From NCBI RefSeq assembly GCF_002093665.1, contig NZ_MRWE01000014.1, positions 1-64,000 of the forward strand: 64,000 bases of DNA. Direction: 5' to 3'. Source of the DNA: Rouxiella badensis (GTDB lineage Bacteria; Pseudomonadota; Gammaproteobacteria; Enterobacterales; Enterobacteriaceae). Shown here one piece after another: positions 59,291 through 64,000 of this stretch. The stretch's first letter is position 1. Every line of letters begins with the position of its first letter. The notes under the pieces were generated by a model, which saw only the letters and a list, made by a program, of their open reading frames with translations, was not told the DNA's origin and made no database searches. A program made the position numbers and the translations under genes.

Positions 59291-59370
59291 AATCCCGCCC
59301 ATGGCATACCCCTTGTCGCGCAAAATATGTTAAGAATATCCCTCCTGTTGATTTAACGAAGACTCGATAA

Positions 59371-60432
59371 ATGTTGATGGAAAGGATGGCTCCTGCCGCC
59401 CAGTGGTGTTTTCTTATCGTAGCGTCGCTGATTTTAGGTTTTATATTTCAGTACTTTAATGTGCCTGCTGCGCTCCTGCTTGGGCCGATGATTGTCGGCG
59501 TCGTGATGGGGCTGTTTGGCGCCACGGTGCGTATTCCCCCGCTGTGCTTCAAAATCGCCCAGGGCGTGATTGGCTGCATGATTGCGCAGGCGCTGTCTCC
59601 CTCGATTCTTCCTCCTCTATTACACGACTGGTTTTTAGTGCTGGTGGTGCTGATTTGTACTCTGCTGGCGAGCGGCCTTTCAGGCTGGCTATTGGTTAAG
59701 TTCAGCAATTTGCCGGGGCCGACCGGCGCGTGGGGGTCTTCTCCCGGCGGCGCGAGTGCGATGGTGGCAATGGCCGGTGACTTTGGTGCGGACGTGCGTC
59801 TGGTGGCGTTTATGCAGTATCTGCGGGTGCTATTTGTGGCTACTGCTGCGGCTTTCGTGGCGCGCATGAGCCTTGGGGATCAGATGACGGGCGCGGCCGC
59901 CGTCGAGTGGTTCCCGTCTCTTGACGGGGACTTCCTGGTTACACCTGCGCTGGCGCTGGTCGGTGTCTGGCTTGCCCCCAAGCTGCGCATTCCCTCCGGG
60001 GCGCTGCTCATTCCGGCGGTGGCCGGTGCCTTTCTGCATTCGACTGGGACTGTGCTGTTACAGGTGCCTGAATGGCTGCTGGCGATTGCCTATACCTTTA
60101 TCGGCTGGAGCGTGGGGCTGCGCTTTACCCGTCCGATCTTCAAGCTGGCACTGCGTACGCTGCCGCAGATGATGGCATCAATTATCGGGCTTATGCTGTT
60201 GTGCGGAGCGATGGCCTGGGTGCTGACCCAGATTCTGCATGTGGATATGTTGACGGCATATCTGGCGACCAGCCCAGGCGGGCTGGATACGGTGGCGATT
60301 ATCGCGGCCGGAAGCCACGTCGATATCTCGTTTATTATGGCGATGCAGACGCTGCGCCTGCTCACCATTATCGTCACGGGTCCGGCGATGGCGCGCTTTA
60401 TCTCACGCAGCGCCACCCCGGTAACCTCTTAA
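59371..60432 (+). CDS. AbrB-family membrane protein
   Basis: This 353-residue integral membrane protein has about nine to ten hydrophobic segments and two repeats of a conserved Ser-Pro-Gly-Gly motif (GSSPGGASAMVAMAGDFGAD near 117, and TSPGGLDTVAIIAAG near 309). It belongs to the AbrB family (Pfam AbrB), wrongly labelled transcriptional regulators. The E. coli member is linked to aidB expression. The likely role is transport, substrate unknown. E. coli has yigF-yigG here instead. Its stop overlaps that of convergent rarD. Confidence 0.8.
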   Translation: MLMERMAPAAQWCFLIVASLILGFIFQYFNVPAALLLGPMIVGVVMGLFGATVRIPPLCFKIAQGVIGCMIAQALSPSILPPLLHDWFLVLVVLICTLLASGLSGWLLVKFSNLPGPTGAWGSSPGGASAMVAMAGDFGADVRLVAFMQYLRVLFVATAAAFVARMSLGDQMTGAAAVEWFPSLDGDFLVTPALALVGVWLAPKLRIPSGALLIPAVAGAFLHSTGTVLLQVPEWLLAIAYTFIGWSVGLRFTRPIFKLALRTLPQMMASIIGLMLLCGAMAWVLTQILHVDMLTAYLATSPGGLDTVAIIAAGSHVDISFIMAMQTLRLLTIIVTGPAMARFISRSATPVTS

Positions 60433-61358
60433 CCCTCGGCTTTCACGGGCTTTACCGCTAAGGCGTTGTCGCTCCGCTGCTGGCGCTGAAAACGCAGTGC
60501 GTCATACACGAAGAACGCCAGACCGGCCCAGATGAAAGCGAAAGTCAACAACTGGGACGGTTTGACCGACTCGCCGTAAAATACCACCGCCAGCAGGAAC
60601 ATCAGCGTCGGGCCGATGTACTGGAAGAAGCCCAGGGTCGAGAATTTCAGGCGTGAGGTGGCGGCGGTGAAGAACAGCAGCGGGATAGTGGTAATGATGC
60701 CTGCCGAGGCCAGCAGCAAGTTAAGTGAAAGCGGATTATTGGCCAGATTGCTGGTCGGGCTGTGGGCGATAAAGAACAGATACACCCCCGAGGCAGGCAG
60801 CAGCCACAGCGTTTCAATCAGCATGCCTGCCTGCGCATCGACGGCAATCTTCTTGCGCATCAATCCGTAGAACGCGAAGGTCAGCGAAATGCTGATGCCG
60901 AGAATCGGCAAGGATCCAAAGACCCATAGCTGAACCAGCACTCCCGCCAGCGCCAGCACGACCGCGACCCACTGCAGACGGCGGAAGCGCTCCCCGAGGA
61001 ACAGCATTCCCAGCAGCACGTTAACCAGCGGGTTGATGAAGTACCCGAGGCTGGCCTCGAGGATGTGGTCGTGGTTAATAGCCCAGATATACAGCAGCCA
61101 GTTTGCACCGACCAGCAGGGCGCTTATCAGCAGCAGAGCCACCTTTTTCGGCGTGGCGAACACCTTGCGCACCCCATTCCAGCTGCGGCTAATGGTCAGC
61201 AGCAACAGCATAAAGAAGAATGACCAGATAACCCGATGGGTCAGAATCTCTTCGGCAGGAACCTGTTTGATAAGCTTGAAGTAAGCGGGCGCAATGCCCC
61301 AGATGAAGTAGGCGATAAAAGCAAAAATAACGCCCTGACGGGTCCGTTTAGCATCCAT
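60429..61358 (-). CDS. rarD: EamA-family transporter RarD
   Basis: This 309-residue drug/metabolite exporter has ten predicted membrane helices in two EamA repeats. YFIWGIAPAYFKL, ASLGYFINPLVNVLLGMLFLGE and GFFQYIGPTLMFLLAV match E. coli RarD (linked to chloramphenicol sensitivity). The two stop codons of this gene and the AbrB gene overlap in one TTAA. yigI lies 26 bp upstream on the same strand. Confidence 0.94.
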   Translation of the reverse strand: MDAKRTRQGVIFAFIAYFIWGIAPAYFKLIKQVPAEEILTHRVIWSFFFMLLLLTISRSWNGVRKVFATPKKVALLLISALLVGANWLLYIWAINHDHILEASLGYFINPLVNVLLGMLFLGERFRRLQWVAVVLALAGVLVQLWVFGSLPILGISISLTFAFYGLMRKKIAVDAQAGMLIETLWLLPASGVYLFFIAHSPTSNLANNPLSLNLLLASAGIITTIPLLFFTAATSRLKFSTLGFFQYIGPTLMFLLAVVFYGESVKPSQLLTFAFIWAGLAFFVYDALRFQRQQRSDNALAVKPVKAEG

Positions 61359-61384
61359 GACAATTCCCTGATTAAGTGATGTTT

Positions 61385-61867
61385 TTATCCGACCAGATAC
61401 GTTGCCGTGGCTGTCGCGATGTGTACGTCATTTTCGTTAACTAAATCTACACGCGCTACCGACACCTTATTACCGGCGCGGATCAGCGTGCTTTTGACAA
61501 CAAAGTGCTCGCCGCGACCGGGACGCAGATAGTCAACGCGCAGGTCAATGGTGCCCATTTTAGAGAGTCGCTGGCGCAGTTCAGGCTCAAGCAGCGGATG
61601 GTCCGGTTTGTCGTGGCGAATCAGCGAGCTGTTGACGCAAACCAGGCCGGCTGCCACGTCGAGCACCGAGGCAATCACCCCGCCATGAAGAATTTTCTGT
61701 ACGGCGTTACCCACCAGTTTGTTTTGATTTTTGAACGTCAGCTCGGCGTAGCCGTTATCCAGGCGCTGAAGTTCCAGACCAAGCTCGCGATTAAACGGCA
61801 TGTCGTAAATAAAAATCTCACCAATTAACTGGCGAGCGGCATCGTGACTCAACGGCGTAACGGACAT
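61385..61867 (-). CDS. yigI: Acyl-CoA thioesterase YigI
   Basis: This 160-residue hotdog-fold thioesterase is very similar to E. coli YigI, which hydrolyses medium- to long-chain acyl-CoA. Conserved parts are [37 protein letters not shown] and TATYLVG. The ATG at 61867 has AGGAA upstream. A start seven codons earlier (61888) has no support. It is divergent from pldA. Confidence 0.92.
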   Translation of the reverse strand: MSVTPLSHDAARQLIGEIFIYDMPFNRELGLELQRLDNGYAELTFKNQNKLVGNAVQKILHGGVIASVLDVAAGLVCVNSSLIRHDKPDHPLLEPELRQRLSKMGTIDLRVDYLRPGRGEHFVVKSTLIRAGNKVSVARVDLVNENDVHIATATATYLVG

Positions 61868-62079
61868 GAAAATTTCCTGATAATCCATGAATGGGGAGAG
61901 TGTTCGAATTCACATTAATTTTTGATTTTAGGCATCGGCATGATTGATTTCTAGCCTACTCATGCTAATCCTAAACAGCTTTTAATTTGTGTGTAGAATG
62001 GCCTGCTTTTTATTCTAAATGTATCAATAAATAACAACTGTGCCGACGAGCGGCAGAACTTTTTTGGGGTGGAGGAAGG

Positions 62080-62958
62080 ATGCGTAATTTTTGGGCTGTT
62101 GGGGCTGCTATGTTGACAGCACCGTTACTCAGCTACGCTGATGAAGCTAAGATTCAAGATGTGCACGATGCGCCGAGCGTACGTGGCAGTATTATCGCCA
62201 ATATGCTTCAAGAACACGATAATCCGTTTACGCTTTATCCTTATGATACAAACTACGTTATTTATACGTATACCAATCATATCAACAAAGAGGCTATCCA
62301 GTCCTACAACTGGGCTGACAATGCCAAAAACGACGAGCTCAAATTTCAGCTGAGCCTCGCATTCCCGCTGTGGCGCGGTATTGCCGGTGATAACTCGGTG
62401 CTGGGCGCGTCTTATACGCAGAAGTCATTCTGGCAGGTATCTAACAGCGCCGAGTCTTCGCCTTTTCGCGAGACCAACTATGAACCTCAGCTGTTCCTCG
62501 CCTGGGCGACGGACTACGAGGTCCTTGGCTGGACGCTGCGTGAAGCCGAATACGGCCTAAACCACCAGTCCAACGGCCGCGCTGACCCGACTTCCCGCAG
62601 TTGGAACCGCGTGTATGCGCGCTTCATGGCGCAGCGTGGAGACTGGCAGGTTGAGGTCAAACCCTGGTACCGTATTCCAGAAAACAAAGATAATGATGAT
62701 AATCCGGACATAACCAAGTATATGGGTTATTACCAGCTTAAAATCGGTTACGCCGTGGGTGAGAGCGTGATCAGCGTGACCAGCCGTTACAACTGGAACA
62801 CTGGCTACGGCGGTGCAGAACTGGGCTGGAGTTATCCGATTACCCGCCATGTTCGCTTCTATACTCAGCTGTTTAGCGGCTACGGCGAGTCATTGATTGA
62901 CTACAACTACAAGCAGACTCGCGTCGGTATTGGTATCATGATGAACGATATTATGTGA
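62080..62958 (+). CDS. pldA: Outer membrane phospholipase A PldA (OMPLA)
   Basis: This 292-residue outer-membrane phospholipase A1 is a 12-strand barrel active as a calcium-dependent dimer. A 20-residue signal peptide ends SYA. The catalytic triad is His162, Ser164 and Asn176 (GLNHQSNGR and SRSWNR), at exactly the E. coli precursor positions. GGAGG precedes the ATG. It lies between yigI and recQ as in E. coli. Confidence 0.97.
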   Translation: MRNFWAVGAAMLTAPLLSYADEAKIQDVHDAPSVRGSIIANMLQEHDNPFTLYPYDTNYVIYTYTNHINKEAIQSYNWADNAKNDELKFQLSLAFPLWRGIAGDNSVLGASYTQKSFWQVSNSAESSPFRETNYEPQLFLAWATDYEVLGWTLREAEYGLNHQSNGRADPTSRSWNRVYARFMAQRGDWQVEVKPWYRIPENKDNDDNPDITKYMGYYQLKIGYAVGESVISVTSRYNWNTGYGGAELGWSYPITRHVRFYTQLFSGYGESLIDYNYKQTRVGIGIMMNDIM

Positions 62959-62981
62959 CCGACCGATCGGCACCAGCATAG

Positions 62982-63021
62982 CTCGGCACTATCTTCCTGT
63001 TACTTAAGAAGAAGTGCCGAG
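62982..63021 (+). terminator. Hairpin between pldA and recQ
   Basis: CTCGGCACT pairs with AGTGCCGAG, with an inner CTTC-GAAG. The nine-base outer stem is strong, but no clean T-run follows. It ends 25 bp before recQ and may only partly block read-through. Confidence 0.6.
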
Positions 63022-63045
63022 TGTCATCAAATTTTGGGGAAACGA

Positions 63046-64000
63046 GTGTCAACGGCGGCAGTGATAAATAAGGAGTTGCTGGCAGAACAGGTATTGCGCG
63101 ATACCTTCGGCTATCAGCAATTTCGACCAGGTCAGCAAACGATCATAAACGCAGCCATCTCCGGCAAAGATTGCCTGGTGGTGATGCCAACCGGCGGCGG
63201 TAAGTCGCTGTGTTATCAGATTCCTGCGCTAGTGATGGACGGCCTGACGCTGGTGGTGTCTCCGCTTATCTCCCTGATGAAAGATCAGGTCGATCAGCTG
63301 ATGGCCGCCGGTGTCGAAGCCGGATGCCTGAATTCAACCCAGACCCGCGAGCAGCAGCTTGAGGTGATGGCGGGCTGCCGCAGCGGTCGCATAAAAATGC
63401 TCTACATCGCCCCTGAGCGTCTGACCATGGGCGATTTCCTTGAGCAACTGCAACAGTGGAACCCGGCGATGCTGGCGGTCGATGAGGCGCACTGTATTTC
63501 TCAGTGGGGCCACGACTTCCGTCCTGAATATCGCGCGCTCGGTCAACTGAAATTACGCTATCCACAGCTGCCGGTGATTGCCCTGACGGCCACCGCCGAC
63601 GAAGCGACCCGCAACGATATCGTTCGCCTGCTTGAGCTCAACGACCCGCTGGTGCAGGTCAGCAGCTTTGACCGCCCCAATATTCGCTATACCTTGGTCG
63701 AGAAGTTTAAACCTCTGGATCAGCTTTTACGCTTTGTGCAGGACCAGCGCGGTAAAAGCGGCATCATTTACTGCGGCAGCCGTGCCAAGGTAGAAGACAC
63801 CGCCGCGCGTCTGCAAAGTCGCGGTATCAGCGTGGGCGCTTACCACGCCGGACTGGACAATGAACGCCGTTCCCAGGTTCAGGAAGCCTTCCAGCGCGAT
63901 GACGTGCAAATCGTGGTCGCGACCGTGGCCTTTGGCATGGGCATCAACAAACCCAACGTGCGTTTTGTGGTGCATTTTGATATCCCGCGCAATATCGAGT
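63046..64000 (+). CDS. recQ: ATP-dependent DNA helicase RecQ (N-terminal part)
   Basis: The first 318 codons of RecQ, a 3' to 5' helicase of the RecF pathway, are cut by the window edge. Walker A MPTGGGKS is at about 47-54, then QDQV-type [28 protein letters not shown] and [17 protein letters not shown]. The start is taken as GTG at 63046 after GGGGAAA. A second GTG at 63061 is possible. It follows pldA by 87 bp. Confidence 0.95.
   Translation, partial: MSTAAVINKELLAEQVLRDTFGYQQFRPGQQTIINAAISGKDCLVVMPTGGGKSLCYQIPALVMDGLTLVVSPLISLMKDQVDQLMAAGVEAGCLNSTQTREQQLEVMAGCRSGRIKMLYIAPERLTMGDFLEQLQQWNPAMLAVDEAHCISQWGHDFRPEYRALGQLKLRYPQLPVIALTATADEATRNDIVRLLELNDPLVQVSSFDRPNIRYTLVEKFKPLDQLLRFVQDQRGKSGIIYCGSRAKVEDTAARLQSRGISVGAYHAGLDNERRSQVQEAFQRDDVQIVVATVAFGMGINKPNVRFVVHFDIPRNIE

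Overview
The window is a chromosomal segment of a member of the Enterobacterales. Gene order follows the well-known E. coli arc from the tail of an rRNA operon (5S, tRNA-Asp, tRNA-Trp) through hdfR, maoP, yifB, ilvLGMEDA, ilvYC, ppiC, rep, gppA, rhlB, trxA, rho, the enterobacterial common antigen (ECA) cluster, yifK, the argX-hisR-leuT-proM tRNAs, glmZ, hemYXDC, cyaA, lptM, dapF, yigA, xerC, yigB, uvrD, corA, rarD, yigI, pldA and recQ. Protein similarity and an intergenic repeat of a type I associate with Serratia/Yersinia-like genomes suggest Yersiniaceae or Hafniaceae rather than Escherichia. The genus cannot be settled from the sequence alone.

Layout. 1-400: end of an rrn operon. 781-5358: a ytfQRT-yjfF-type galactofuranose ABC importer placed between the rrn tail and hdfR. 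5376-8251: hdfR, maoP with the maoS site, and yifB. 8570-9808: an MFS transporter. 9870-20018: branched-chain amino acid genes, with the ilvL attenuator, an intact ilvG, a DUF2461 gene after ilvA, and divergent ilvY/ilvC. 20042-27643: ppiC, rep, gppA, rhlB, trxA and rho. 27851-39063: the ECA cluster from wecA to wecG, without rffG and rffH. 39291-41355: yifK and four tRNAs. 41513-43891: a secreted GH3 glucosidase where E. coli has aslBA. 43992-44439: the sRNA glmZ with sigma-54, GlrR and IHF sites. 44461-48555: hemCDXY. 48747-55004: cyaA, then lptM-dapF-yigA-xerC-yigB, with cyaY absent. 55035-64000: SOS-controlled uvrD, a WbuC-like cupin, corA with a structured leader, an AbrB-family membrane protein, rarD, yigI, pldA and the start of recQ.

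How the genes work together. The ilv genes carry out isoleucine/valine synthesis under attenuation (ilvL) and inducer control (IlvY on ilvC). The wec cluster builds and exports the ECA trisaccharide repeat from undecaprenyl-P, but the TDP-glucose steps must be supplied from elsewhere. HemC and HemD make uroporphyrinogen III. GlmZ links cell-wall amino-sugar supply to glmS. Rep, UvrD, XerC and RecQ maintain DNA, and Rho and RhlB act on RNA.

No obviously new defence or mobile system is present. The most interesting points are regulatory or concern gene content: a candidate coupled leader peptide in front of GTG-started wecA, a CorL-like leader with four hairpins before corA, loss of rffGH and of cyaY from conserved loci, a palindromic repeat in the ilvC leader, and lineage-specific cargo at several joints of an otherwise fixed gene order.
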